From NCBI RefSeq assembly GCF_000708715.2, contig NZ_JENB01000049.1, positions 1 through 39,861 on the forward strand: a stretch of 39,861 bases of DNA, written 5' to 3'. Shown here one piece after another: positions 23,726 to 31,994 of this stretch. Numbering within the stretch: the first letter of the stretch is position 1; each line of letters starts with the position of its first letter. The notes under the pieces are model-generated. The model was not told the origin of the DNA. It ran no database searches and was given only the letters and a program-made list of their open reading frames with translations. The position numbers and the translations under genes are program-made. This stretch comes from Pseudomonas putida W15Oct28 (lineage in GTDB: Bacteria > Pseudomonadota > Gammaproteobacteria > Pseudomonadales > Pseudomonadaceae).

Positions 23726-24874
23726 ATGCTGCGCCGCCGCATGCTGATCATGTTGGCCGTGGTTCTGCTGATCGTGCTGGCCCTGGGGGGCTACAAGGCT
23801 TTCTCGATCTACCAGCAGATCCAGATGTTCACTGCCCCCAAGCCGCCCATCACTGTAGCGGCAGCCTTGGCCGAACAGCGCCAGTGGCAGGAGCGCCTGC
23901 CCGCCGTCGGCAGCCTCAAGGCATTGCAGGGCGTGGAACTGAGCCTTGAGGTGGAAGGTATCGTCAAAGCCCTGCACTTCGACTCGGGCCAGCAGGTCAA
24001 GGCCGGGCAACTGCTGCTGCAACTCAACGACGACCAGGAAACTGCCCTGCTCGGCACCGCCCAGGCAGACCTGGGCCTGGCCAAGGTCGATTTTGGCCGT
24101 GGCAGCCAACTGGTCGGCGACTCGGCCATCTCCCGAGGCGAGTTCGATCGCCTTAGCTCCCAGTACCGCCGAAACCAGGCGGTGGTCGAGCAGCTCAAGG
24201 CGCAGAAGATCAAGAAGAGCATCAACGCCCCGTTCAGCGGCACCATCGGCATCCGCCAGGTAGACATCGGCCAGTACCTGGCCGCCGGCACGATGATCGC
24301 CACCCTGCAGGACACGTCCAGCCTGTACGTAGACTTCAACGTACCGGAGCAGGCCCTGCCGAAGTTGAGCCTGGGCCAGCAGGTGCTGTTGCAGGTGGCC
24401 GCCTACCCGGGCCAGACCTTCCCCGCCAGCCTCAGCGCCATCAACCCCAAGGTTGAGGAAACCACGCGCAACCTGCTGGTGCGTGCCACCCTGGCCAACC
24501 CCGACGGCAAGCTGCTGCCAGGCATGTTTGCCAGCCTGCTGATCCTGTTGCCCAACCCTCAACCGCAAGTGGTGGTGCCGGAAAGCGCCATTACCTACAC
24601 CCTGTATGGCAACTCGGTGTACATCGCCGCGCCGAAGAAGGACAAGGACGGCAAGCCGGAAACCGACGACAACGGCCAACCCCAGCTGGTCGCCGAACAA
24701 CGCACCGTGCAAACCGGCGAGCGCCGCGACGGCGTGGTGGTGGTCAGCAAGGGCCTGCAAGCCGGCGAACAGGTGGTCACCGCCGGGCAACTGAAACTCA
24801 CCCCCGGCGCCGCGATCCGCATCGGCCAGGACAACGCCCTCAAGCCCGAACAGGGCGCGGCGGGCAAGGACTGA
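23726..24874 (+). CDS. mexV: RND efflux periplasmic adaptor, MexV-like
   Basis: A 382-aa membrane fusion protein of a resistance-nodulation-division pump. The N-terminal hydrophobic helix (about 6-22) anchors it to the inner membrane. The biotinyl-lipoyl halves are seen around VEGIVKALHFDSGQQVKAGQLLLQL and INAPFSGTIGIRQVDIGQYLAAGTMIATL, either side of an alpha-hairpin, with the beta-barrel part after DTSSLYVDFNVPE. An Asp/Lys-rich insertion (KKDKDGKPETDDNGQ) sits near residues 309-323. The ATG has AAGGA. It is followed 12 bases later by the pump gene. From synteny it corresponds to PA4374. Confidence 0.88.
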   Translation: MLRRRMLIMLAVVLLIVLALGGYKAFSIYQQIQMFTAPKPPITVAAALAEQRQWQERLPAVGSLKALQGVELSLEVEGIVKALHFDSGQQVKAGQLLLQLNDDQETALLGTAQADLGLAKVDFGRGSQLVGDSAISRGEFDRLSSQYRRNQAVVEQLKAQKIKKSINAPFSGTIGIRQVDIGQYLAAGTMIATLQDTSSLYVDFNVPEQALPKLSLGQQVLLQVAAYPGQTFPASLSAINPKVEETTRNLLVRATLANPDGKLLPGMFASLLILLPNPQPQVVVPESAITYTLYGNSVYIAAPKKDKDGKPETDDNGQPQLVAEQRTVQTGERRDGVVVVSKGLQAGEQVVTAGQLKLTPGAAIRIGQDNALKPEQGAAGKD

Positions 24875-24886
24875 CAGGAGGCTGGC

Positions 24887-27800
24887 ATGGCGTTTACCGA
24901 CCCGTTCATCCGTCGCCCGGTGCTGGCCAGCGTGGTCAGCCTGCTGATCCTGCTGCTGGGCTTCCAGGCCTGGAACAAGCTGCAGATCCGCCAGTACCCA
25001 CAAATGGAGAACGCCCTGATCACGGTAACCACCGCTTACCCCGGGGCCAACGCCGAGACCATCCAGGGCTACATTACCCAGCCGCTGCAGCAAAGCCTGG
25101 CCAGCGCCGAAGGCATCGACTACATGACCTCGGTGAGCCGGCAGAACTTCTCGATCATCTCCATCTACGCGCGCATCGGTGCCGACAGCGACAGGCTGTT
25201 TACCGAGCTGCTGGCCAAGGCCAACGAAGTGCGCAACAAACTCCCTCAGGACTCCGAAGACCCGGTGCTGAGCAAGGAGGCCGCCGATGCCTCGGCGCTG
25301 ATGTACGTCAGCTTCTACAGCAAGGAAATGAGCAACCCGCAGATTACCGACTACCTGTCACGGGTCATCCAGCCCAAGCTGGCCACGCTGCCTGGCATGG
25401 CCGAGGCGGAGATTCTCGGCAACCAGGTGTTTGCCATGCGTATCTGGATCGACCCGGTGAAGCTGGCCGGCTTCGGCCTGTCGGCCACCGACGTGACCAA
25501 TGCCGTACGCCGCTACAACTTCCTCTCTGCTGCCGGTGAGGTAAAAGGCGAATACGTGGTCACCAGTATCAACGCCAGTACCGAGCTGAAGTCGGCCGAA
25601 GCGTTCGCCGCCTTGCCGGTCAAGACCAGCGGTGACAGCCGCGTGCTGCTGGGCGATGTGGCGCGGGTGGAGATGGGCGCAGAAAACTACGACACGGTCA
25701 GTTCGTTCGACGGCACGCCGTCGGTGTATATCGGTATAAAGGCCACCCCGGCCTCCAACCCGCTGGAAGTGATCAAGGAAGTGCGGCGCATCATGCCCGA
25801 GCTGGAAAGCCAGCTGCCCTCGGCGCTGAAGGTGTCGATCGCCTACGACGCCACGCTGTTCATCCAGGCCTCCATCGACGAAGTGATCAAGACCCTCGGT
25901 GAAGCGGTGCTGATCGTCATCGTTGTGGTGTTCCTGTTCCTTGGCGCCCTGCGCTCGGTGCTGATCCCGGTGGTGACCATTCCGCTGTCGATGATCGGCG
26001 TGCTGTTTTTCATGCAGATGATGGGCTACTCGCTCAACCTGCTGACCCTGCTGGCCATGGTGTTGGCCATCGGCCTGGTGGTGGACGATGCCATTGTCGT
26101 GGTGGAAAACATCCACCGGCACATGGAAGAAGGCAAGTCGCCGTTCGACGCGGCCCTTGAGGGCGCCCGTGAAATTGCCATGCCGGTGGTGTCGATGACC
26201 ATCACCCTGGCCGCCGTGTATGCACCCATCGGCTTCCTCACCGGGCTCACAGGGGCCTTGTTCAAGGAGTTCGCCCTGACCCTGGCCGGGGCAGTGGTCA
26301 TCTCCGGCATTGTCGCCCTCACCCTTTCACCGATGATGTGCGCCCTGCTGCTGCGCCAGGAGCAGAACCCCAGCGGCCTGGCCCATCGCCTGGACCAGCT
26401 GTTCGAACGCCTGAAGGTGCGCTACCAGCGTCTGCTGCACGCCACCCTGAATAGCCGGCCGGTGGTGCTGGTGTTTGCCGTGATCATCCTGTGTCTGATT
26501 CCGGTACTGCTCACGTTCACCCAGAACGAACTGGCGCCCAACGAGGACCAAGGGGTGATCTTCATGATGAGCAGTTCGCCGCAGCCGGCCAACCTCGACT
26601 ACCTCAACGCCTACACCGACCAGTTCACGCCGCTGTTCAAGGCCTTCCCCGAATACTACTCATCCTTCCAGATCAACGGTTTCAATGGCGTGCAGACGGG
26701 TATCGGCGGCTTCCTGCTCAAACCGTGGAACGAGCGCGAGCGCACACAGATGGAGCTGTTGCCACTGGTGCAGGCCAAGCTGGAGGAAATCAGCGGCCTG
26801 CAGATCTTCGGCTTCAACCTGCCCTCACTGCCCGGCACCGGTGAGGGCCTGCCGTTCCAGTTCGTGATCAATACCGCAGGTGACTACCCGGCACTGCTGG
26901 AAGTAGCCCAGCGCATAAAGACGCGCGCCCAGGCGTCGGGCAAGTTCGCCTTCCTCGACATCGACCTGGCCTTCGACAAGCCCGAAGTGGTGGTCGATAT
27001 CGACCGGGCCAAGGCGGCGCAGATGGGCGTGTCGATGGACACTTTGGGCGGCACGCTGGCAACCTTGCTGGGCGAGGCGGAAATCAACCGGTTCACGCTG
27101 GATGGACGCAGCTACAAGGTGATTGCCCAGGTCGAGCGGCCGTACCGCGACAACCCCGGCTGGCTGAACAACTACTACGTGAAGAACGACCAGGGCCAAC
27201 TGCTGCCGCTGTCGACCCTGATCACCCTCACCGACCGCGCCCGCCCGCGCCAGCTCAACCAGTTCCAGCAGTTGAATTCGGCGATCATCCAGGGCGTGCC
27301 CATGGTCAGCCTGGGCGAAGCGCTGAAGACTGTGCAGGACATCGCCCGCGAAGAGGCCCCGGAAGGGTTTGCCTTCGACTACGCCGGCGTGGCCCGCCAG
27401 TACGTTCAGGAAGGCAGCGCGCTGTGGGTCACCTTCGGCCTGGCACTGGCGATCATCTTCCTGGTGCTGGCAGCGCAGTTCGAAAGCTTCCGCGACCCGC
27501 TGGTGATCCTGGTGACGGTGCCTTTGTCGATCTGCGGGGCGCTGCTACCGCTGTTCCTGGGCATATCGAGCATGAACATCTACACACAGGTCGGGCTGGT
27601 GACCTTGATCGGGCTGATCAGCAAGCACGGTATCCTCATCGTCGAGTTCGCCAACCAGCTGCGTGAGGAACGCGGCCTGAGCGTGCGCGAGGCGATCGAG
27701 GAAGCGGCGGCCATTCGCCTGCGGCCGGTGCTGATGACAACGGCGGCGATGGTGTTCGGCATGGTGCCGCTGATTCTGGCGACCGGCGCCGGGGCGGTCA

Positions 27801-27931
27801 GCCGTTTTGACATCGGTACGGTGATTGCCACCGGGATGTCGATTGGCACGCTGTTCACCCTGTTTGTGCTGCCTTGTATCTACACCTTGTTGGCGCACAA
27901 GACCAAAGCCAAGGAACCTGCCATAGCCTGA
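24887..27931 (+). CDS. mexW: RND multidrug efflux permease, MexW-like
   Basis: A 1014-aa inner-membrane proton-driven exporter of the HAE1 RND family. The start MAFTDPFIRRPVLASVVSLLILLLG is typical, and TM4 carries the proton-relay aspartate pair in GLVVDDAIVVVENIHRHMEEG. Two large periplasmic loops follow TM1 and TM7, and the second half repeats the transmembrane pattern up to LISKHGILIVEFANQLREERG and the C-terminal helices. No outer-membrane channel gene follows, so the pump must borrow one encoded elsewhere, as MexVW does with OprM in P. aeruginosa. Typical substrates of that pump are fluoroquinolones, tetracycline, chloramphenicol and dyes; for this strain that is inferred. Confidence 0.92.
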   Translation: MAFTDPFIRRPVLASVVSLLILLLGFQAWNKLQIRQYPQMENALITVTTAYPGANAETIQGYITQPLQQSLASAEGIDYMTSVSRQNFSIISIYARIGADSDRLFTELLAKANEVRNKLPQDSEDPVLSKEAADASALMYVSFYSKEMSNPQITDYLSRVIQPKLATLPGMAEAEILGNQVFAMRIWIDPVKLAGFGLSATDVTNAVRRYNFLSAAGEVKGEYVVTSINASTELKSAEAFAALPVKTSGDSRVLLGDVARVEMGAENYDTVSSFDGTPSVYIGIKATPASNPLEVIKEVRRIMPELESQLPSALKVSIAYDATLFIQASIDEVIKTLGEAVLIVIVVVFLFLGALRSVLIPVVTIPLSMIGVLFFMQMMGYSLNLLTLLAMVLAIGLVVDDAIVVVENIHRHMEEGKSPFDAALEGAREIAMPVVSMTITLAAVYAPIGFLTGLTGALFKEFALTLAGAVVISGIVALTLSPMMCALLLRQEQNPSGLAHRLDQLFERLKVRYQRLLHATLNSRPVVLVFAVIILCLIPVLLTFTQNELAPNEDQGVIFMMSSSPQPANLDYLNAYTDQFTPLFKAFPEYYSSFQINGFNGVQTGIGGFLLKPWNERERTQMELLPLVQAKLEEISGLQIFGFNLPSLPGTGEGLPFQFVINTAGDYPALLEVAQRIKTRAQASGKFAFLDIDLAFDKPEVVVDIDRAKAAQMGVSMDTLGGTLATLLGEAEINRFTLDGRSYKVIAQVERPYRDNPGWLNNYYVKNDQGQLLPLSTLITLTDRARPRQLNQFQQLNSAIIQGVPMVSLGEALKTVQDIAREEAPEGFAFDYAGVARQYVQEGSALWVTFGLALAIIFLVLAAQFESFRDPLVILVTVPLSICGALLPLFLGISSMNIYTQVGLVTLIGLISKHGILIVEFANQLREERGLSVREAIEEAAAIRLRPVLMTTAAMVFGMVPLILATGAGAVSRFDIGTVIATGMSIGTLFTLFVLPCIYTLLAHKTKAKEPAIA

Positions 27932-27932
27932 T

Positions 27933-28030
27933 CCGGCCTCTTCGCGGGTTTGCCCGCACCCACAGGTAGGGCACCGCCTCTGAAACGGGTGCAATGCCTG
28001 TGGGAGCGGGCAAGCCCGCGAAGAGGCCGG
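27933..28030. repeat. Inverted REP pair
   Basis: REP units 27933-27966 and 27997-28030 with CTTCGCGGGTTTGCCCGC and its near-complement, immediately after the efflux operon and before the terminator. Confidence 0.85.
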
Positions 28031-28044
28031 TGAGGCAGACACAA

Positions 28045-28084
28045 AAATGCCAGAGGCCCCGCGATTGCGGGGCCTCTGGCATTT
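28045..28084. terminator. Bidirectional terminator between mexW and the minus-strand operon
   Basis: Perfect 18-bp stem (AAATGCCAGAGGCCCCGC and its complement) with a GATT loop. It is A-rich on the left and T-rich on the right, so it can end transcripts from both convergent sides. Confidence 0.9.
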
Positions 28085-28100
28085 CTAGCTCACACCGGGT

Positions 28101-28334
28101 TCAACCAAATGGCCGCAACCCTTGACGCAGGCCGAACAGGAACAGCAAAAGGTCCTGGTCCGGCGCGACCTGTGCCTGCTGCTGGGGTTTCGCTTCCCGC
28201 GGCAACGCGCACTGGTCGGCCATCTCAGCCTTGCTGAACACAGTCGGCCTCGGCTCTTCCCAGGCAGCCACCGCCACGGTGGTCACGGCCAGGCCAGCTA
28301 CCAGGAACAAAGCTCGAGCTATTTCTAGTTTCAT
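28101..28334 (-). CDS. Small exported protein of unknown function
   Basis: A 77-aa protein with a clear signal peptide or anchor (MKLEIARALFLVAGLAVTTVAVA, about residues 1-23), followed by a short mature part rich in Gln, Pro and Ala with a single cysteine in MADQCALPRE. Its ATG overlaps the inaA stop codon by one base (TAATG), so it ends the operon of methyltransferase, inaA and this gene. A bidirectional terminator lies just beyond. I do not recognise the family; a similar short gene is found at this place in P. aeruginosa. Confidence 0.7.
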   Translation of the reverse strand: MKLEIARALFLVAGLAVTTVAVAAWEEPRPTVFSKAEMADQCALPREAKPQQQAQVAPDQDLLLFLFGLRQGLRPFG

Positions 28335-29032
28335 TACCCTAACCCTTTGACAGCGCTGCCAAACGCCATCTTGTAAAAGTAGAGCAGCGTCTGCCATTCC
28401 GCGTCATTGATCGACGAATGGCGGCGCAGCTGACGCAGGTCGTTACCTGCTGCACGCTGGCAACTGATGCGCCGCCGGCACTTTTCCAGGTCCAGCAGCG
28501 CCACTTCGACGCGCGCTTGCTCGCCTTCGCCAATCACCTTGATGAATACGTGCTTGCCATACAGGCAGCCGTGCTGCCAGTGCCCCAGGTGCATGCGCGC
28601 AAGGTTGTCCGCCAGGTCCTTGAGCATGCGCTCATGCACTACCTGCGGGTAACGCTCACGGGCACCTTCGGCATGCCAGTTGTCGAGTTCGATGAAGCCG
28701 TCCAGTGCTTCGCTCACCAGCAGCGCTCGCCATTGGTGGTCGGCATCGCGTTCGGCACCACAGAAGACGATGCGTGGGACACGCACCCCCAGTTGCTCGA
28801 AGCTGTTCAGCGCATCGAGTTCACGCAACACGGTCGGCCGGCCGAAAGGGTGCAGCAGGCTGCGGTAGATATGCCCGACCTGACGCTTGGCATACAGCAG
28901 CTTGCCATTGGCATCGTTGAGACGTTGCACACCACTCTCGCCACCGCGGCGCTGGTTAGGTTCCTCGACCCACTCGCCCTGCTGGCGCCAGTAAAAATCG
29001 AAGCGCGACTCCCCTTTCTGGGCTACAGCCAT
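28334..29032 (-). CDS. inaA: InaA-type lipopolysaccharide kinase family protein
   Basis: A 232-aa protein of the Kdo/WaaP (LPS core kinase) family, with a protein-kinase-like fold. It opens with RQQGEWVEEPNQRRGGESGVQRL, and the catalytic-loop region is DNLARMHLGHWQHGCLYGKHVFIKV, where the kinase-fold HxD is degenerate, followed by a DFG-like LLDLEKCRRR. In E. coli inaA is acid- and stress-inducible. Here it follows the methyltransferase gene with a gap of only a few bases and so belongs to the ColR-linked operon. It may phosphorylate an LPS-core sugar or another envelope component; the substrate is not known. Confidence 0.86.
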   Translation of the reverse strand: MAVAQKGESRFDFYWRQQGEWVEEPNQRRGGESGVQRLNDANGKLLYAKRQVGHIYRSLLHPFGRPTVLRELDALNSFEQLGVRVPRIVFCGAERDADHQWRALLVSEALDGFIELDNWHAEGARERYPQVVHERMLKDLADNLARMHLGHWQHGCLYGKHVFIKVIGEGEQARVEVALLDLEKCRRRISCQRAAGNDLRQLRRHSSINDAEWQTLLYFYKMAFGSAVKGLG

Positions 29033-29038
29033 CAAACA

Positions 29039-29719
29039 CTACCCCTTACGCAATACGTAAACCCGCCACATGGCATAGAACGGCAGGAAGTCGAGGCGTT
29101 CCTGGATTCTGAAGCCTGCAGCCCTGAATTCTTCTTCGACCGTTTCGGCCGGTAACACAAAACGGTTCTGGTAATTGTCCTGCTCGGCTTTGGCACTGCG
29201 GCGGTGTTCCAGTTTTTTCCGGCGCCAGGCCTTGAAATTGCCATCCACCCACAGTGAAAGAATCACACTATCACGGCTAACTCGCTGAAATTCCGAAAGA
29301 ATTGTCTTTCTGTGGCTCGATTCGCCAATGTGGTGGAACAGGCGCATACAGAAAATGCTGTCCACCGAGTTGTCCGGCAGATCAATGGCAAACGCAGAAG
29401 TCTGCAAAGGGCGTACCCGCGCCACCACTTCTGGCGGTTGCGCGGCGCAAGCTGTCTCGATCATCGCTTCGGAGTTATCGGCACCGATGATTACCCGGTT
29501 GTGCTTTTCTGCCAGCAGCGGCCAGAAGCGGCCCGCACCGCACGGCAGGTCCAGTACCAGGCCAGGCTCGCCGGCCAATGCCAAGGCGCGACGCGCCAGT
29601 TGCTCATCTCGCTTGTGGGACAGGCGTCGCGCCAGGCCGTCCTGGTGCTTGAGAAAGTACTCACGCGCATGGTCTTTGTCGTACTTCTCGGAAAATTCAA
29701 GCTTGATGGGGCTACGCAT
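29039..29719 (-). CDS. SAM-dependent methyltransferase downstream of colRS
   Basis: A 226-aa class I methyltransferase. Motif I is LVLDLPCGAGRFWPLLAE (about 54-71) and the following acidic strand end is VIIGADNSEAM; the post-I region SIFCMRLFHHIGE is also typical. It corresponds to the KT2440 methyltransferase PP0903, which I recall as a mapped ColR target. ATG 29719 has AGGAG at the right distance. A sequence matching the ColR consensus lies 68-83 bases upstream. Its substrate is unknown; with colRS and inaA a role in envelope homeostasis is likely. Confidence 0.87.
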   Translation of the reverse strand: MRSPIKLEFSEKYDKDHAREYFLKHQDGLARRLSHKRDEQLARRALALAGEPGLVLDLPCGAGRFWPLLAEKHNRVIIGADNSEAMIETACAAQPPEVVARVRPLQTSAFAIDLPDNSVDSIFCMRLFHHIGESSHRKTILSEFQRVSRDSVILSLWVDGNFKAWRRKKLEHRRSAKAEQDNYQNRFVLPAETVEEEFRAAGFRIQERLDFLPFYAMWRVYVLRKG

Positions 29720-29786
29720 TGGGCATCTCCTGACTCCAGTGCCGCTCACCTTAGGTAAGCAAGCGTTGGAATCAGGTCATGCCAAT

Positions 29787-29802
29787 GTGAAAAAAATGTT
29801 GC
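29787..29802 (-). promoter_or_regulatory. ColR-box match upstream of the methyltransferase-inaA operon
   Basis: On the minus strand the 16-mer GCAACATTTTTTTCAC fits the published P. putida ColR consensus as I recall it (YYNASNNYTTTTTCAC) except at the first base. It lies in the colS-methyltransferase gap, oriented toward the methyltransferase. Confidence 0.65.
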
Positions 29803-29827
29803 GCGCCAATTGACCTGTTACAAACCA

Positions 29828-31138
29828 TTACTCGGTCATCGCGTCCAGGTCGCCTTTGCCCGAGGTATTGCTCAGGTCTACCCGGAAGCGGCAACCATGC
29901 GGCAAGGTGGATGTCAGGGTAACGCGCCAGCCCTGGTCATCACAGATCCGCTGCACCAGCGAAAGCCCCAGCCCCAGGCCCTCGCCGCGCCGCTCGTCGC
30001 CGCGTACGAACGGCTTGAACATCGCTTCGCGCTGCTCTTCAGGGATGCCCACGCCGCTGTCCTCCACACTGAAGCCATTGGCTTCCAGGCTCAGGCGGAT
30101 GTAACCGCCGTCGGTGTAGTGCGCAGCATTGCGCAGCAGGTTGCCCATCACAGACTGCAGGAACGTGGCGTTGTACAGCACCGGGCTCGCACTGATGCGG
30201 CCATCGAAGTACAGGGTCAGGCCCTTTTGCTCGATGGTGTCGCGCCACACGCCGATCAGCTCATCAGCCACTTCGCGAAGGGTCGCCTGCGAAGCCACCG
30301 CGCCCTCGTCACGCTGCGCCCGCGCCAGCATCAGGAAGGTCTTGACCAGCTCGCGCATCTCTTCCGTGGCCCGCGCCACGCGCTCCACCTGGCTGCGCGC
30401 ACGGGTGTCGAGGTTGGGGTTTTCCATCAGCAGTTCGCAGGAGGTTGCCAGCACCATCAACGGCGTACGCAACTCATGGCTGACGTCACTGGTGAACAGC
30501 CGTTCGCGGGTCAGCGCGTCGCGCAGCCGGCCCAGGGTGTCATCGAAGGCCACGGCCAGCTGGCCGACTTCGTCTGCGGCATAGTCCGGTGCCAGCGGCG
30601 GGGCCAGGCCCAGCAGTTGGTCGCGGTGGCGCACCTGGCGGGCCAGGCGGATCACCGGCGCCATCACCCGGCGCGCCACCAGCCAGCCGAGGATGACGGC
30701 CAGCACCAGGCTGAGCACGAAGCCCACCACCACCACCGCGAACAACACGCGCTCGCGTTCTTCGAAGTCGCTCTGGTCCTGCAGCAGCACATAACGGCGG
30801 CCATCGACGATCTCGACCATGGCGTGGTACGACAGCTGGTCGCGAAACACCTCGTGGAAGCCCCGGTCGAGGTGGCGCAGGTCCTTGGGCAGCTCGAAGT
30901 CGTCACGCCCGCCGCTGAAATAGAACAGCTGATCGGGGCGGGGCCGGTGGCTCCAGTCACCGACGCTGTCCATGCGCAGCAGGCGCTGCAGGTCACCGCC
31001 CAATACCGAGGAAATCAACCGCTCTTCGACCAGGTGCACAGTGGCAACGATGCCGAAGGCGAAAGCCCCGGCCACCAGCGCGCTCATCAAGGCAAAGGCG
31101 ATGATGATGCGCTGGGCAAGGCTTTGCTTAAACTCCAT
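29828..31138 (-). CDS. colS: Sensor histidine kinase ColS
   Basis: A 436-aa inner-membrane sensor kinase. TM1 is about 10-34, a periplasmic domain spans about 35-131, TM2 about 132-154, then HAMP, a dimerisation domain with the phospho-accepting H221 in SDVSHELRTPLMVL, and an ATPase domain with NLLRNAAHY, VEDSGVGIPEEQR and GLGLGLSLV. The periplasmic residues reported for metal sensing in P. putida ColS all appear at their expected positions: H35, E38, H95, H105 and the ExxE motif E126-E129. ColS is thus likely to respond to excess zinc, iron and similar metals. Start 31138 overlaps colR by 11 bases. Confidence 0.93.
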   Translation of the reverse strand: MEFKQSLAQRIIIAFALMSALVAGAFAFGIVATVHLVEERLISSVLGGDLQRLLRMDSVGDWSHRPRPDQLFYFSGGRDDFELPKDLRHLDRGFHEVFRDQLSYHAMVEIVDGRRYVLLQDQSDFEERERVLFAVVVVGFVLSLVLAVILGWLVARRVMAPVIRLARQVRHRDQLLGLAPPLAPDYAADEVGQLAVAFDDTLGRLRDALTRERLFTSDVSHELRTPLMVLATSCELLMENPNLDTRARSQVERVARATEEMRELVKTFLMLARAQRDEGAVASQATLREVADELIGVWRDTIEQKGLTLYFDGRISASPVLYNATFLQSVMGNLLRNAAHYTDGGYIRLSLEANGFSVEDSGVGIPEEQREAMFKPFVRGDERRGEGLGLGLSLVQRICDDQGWRVTLTSTLPHGCRFRVDLSNTSGKGDLDAMTE

Positions 31139-31811
31139 CGCGGCCCTCGGCGAGGCGATAGCCGACGCCATGGACGGTGTGCAGCAACGGTTTTTCAAAC
31201 GGTTTGTCGATCACTTGGCGCAGCTGGTGCACATGGCTGCGCAGGCTGTCGCTGTCGGGGCAATCGTCGCCCCACAAGGCCTCTTCCAGCACCTCGCGGC
31301 GCAGTACGTGCGGGCTTTTCTGCATCAGCACTGCCAGCAGCTTGAGGCCGACCGGGTTGAGCTTGAGCAGGCGGCCCTGGCGGGTAACCTCCAGGGTGTC
31401 GAGGTCGTAGCTGAGGTCGGCCACCTGCAGCGTACGGCGCCCGCCGCCCTGGGCGCGGCGCAGCACCGCTTCGATGCGCGCCGCCAGCTCCGACAGGGCG
31501 AACGGCTTGAGCAGGTAGTCGTCGGCCCCGGAGCGAAAGCCTTGCAGGCGGTCGTCCAGCTGGTCGCGGGCGGTGAGCATGATCACCGGTGTGTCGCGGC
31601 GGGCGTCTTCACGCAGGCGCTTGCACAGGGTGTAGCCATCGATGCCGGGCAGCATGATGTCCAGCACGATCAGGTCGTAGTGTTCGGTGGCAGCCAGGTG
31701 CAGGCCGGACAAGCCATCCTGGGCGCAGTCGACGGTGTAGCCCTTCATGCCCAGGTAATCGGCCAGGTTGGCCAGGATATCGCGGTTGTCTTCAACCAAA
31801 AGAATGCGCAT
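31128..31811 (-). CDS. colR: Response regulator ColR
   Basis: A 227-aa OmpR/PhoB-type response regulator. The receiver domain has the acidic pair in LLVEDNRD, phospho-acceptor D51 (IVLDIMLPG) and K101 in the LLKPF motif; the C-terminal winged helix contains LLAVLMQKSPHVLRREVLEEALWGDDCPDSDSLRSHVHQLRQ. ColRS supports membrane integrity, tolerance of phenol and of excess metals, and controls envelope genes in P. putida. ATG 31811 has AGGAG. The reading frame upstream stays open to 32849 but carries no conserved protein. The divergent PAP2 gene and the downstream methyltransferase gene both have matches to the ColR site. Confidence 0.94.
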   Translation of the reverse strand: MRILLVEDNRDILANLADYLGMKGYTVDCAQDGLSGLHLAATEHYDLIVLDIMLPGIDGYTLCKRLREDARRDTPVIMLTARDQLDDRLQGFRSGADDYLLKPFALSELAARIEAVLRRAQGGGRRTLQVADLSYDLDTLEVTRQGRLLKLNPVGLKLLAVLMQKSPHVLRREVLEEALWGDDCPDSDSLRSHVHQLRQVIDKPFEKPLLHTVHGVGYRLAEGRDGV

Positions 31812-31909
31812 CGGTTTCTCCTGTGCGGCGCTTCTCGCTGTGGTGCGCGGCAGGCGCAGCTTAAGGCCTATGCCTGCACGGTGCCAGCCCCCGGAAAAAT
31901 TCACCGCAC

Positions 31910-31925
31910 TTGACGGTTTTTTCAC
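31910..31925 (+). promoter_or_regulatory. ColR-box match upstream of the PAP2 gene
   Basis: TTGACGGTTTTTTCAC matches the recalled consensus YYNASNNYTTTTTCAC at every position, 70 bases before the PAP2 start. A further TTCAC at 31932 lies exactly 11 bases downstream of the TTCAC inside the box and another lies at 31900, a helical spacing typical of OmpR-family tandem binding. Confidence 0.7.
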
Positions 31926-31994
31926 TGATCCTTCACGGACACAGGATAGCGGGCAGCCGACAATGCCCGATCTTTTTCGTGCCTTGGAGCCGTC

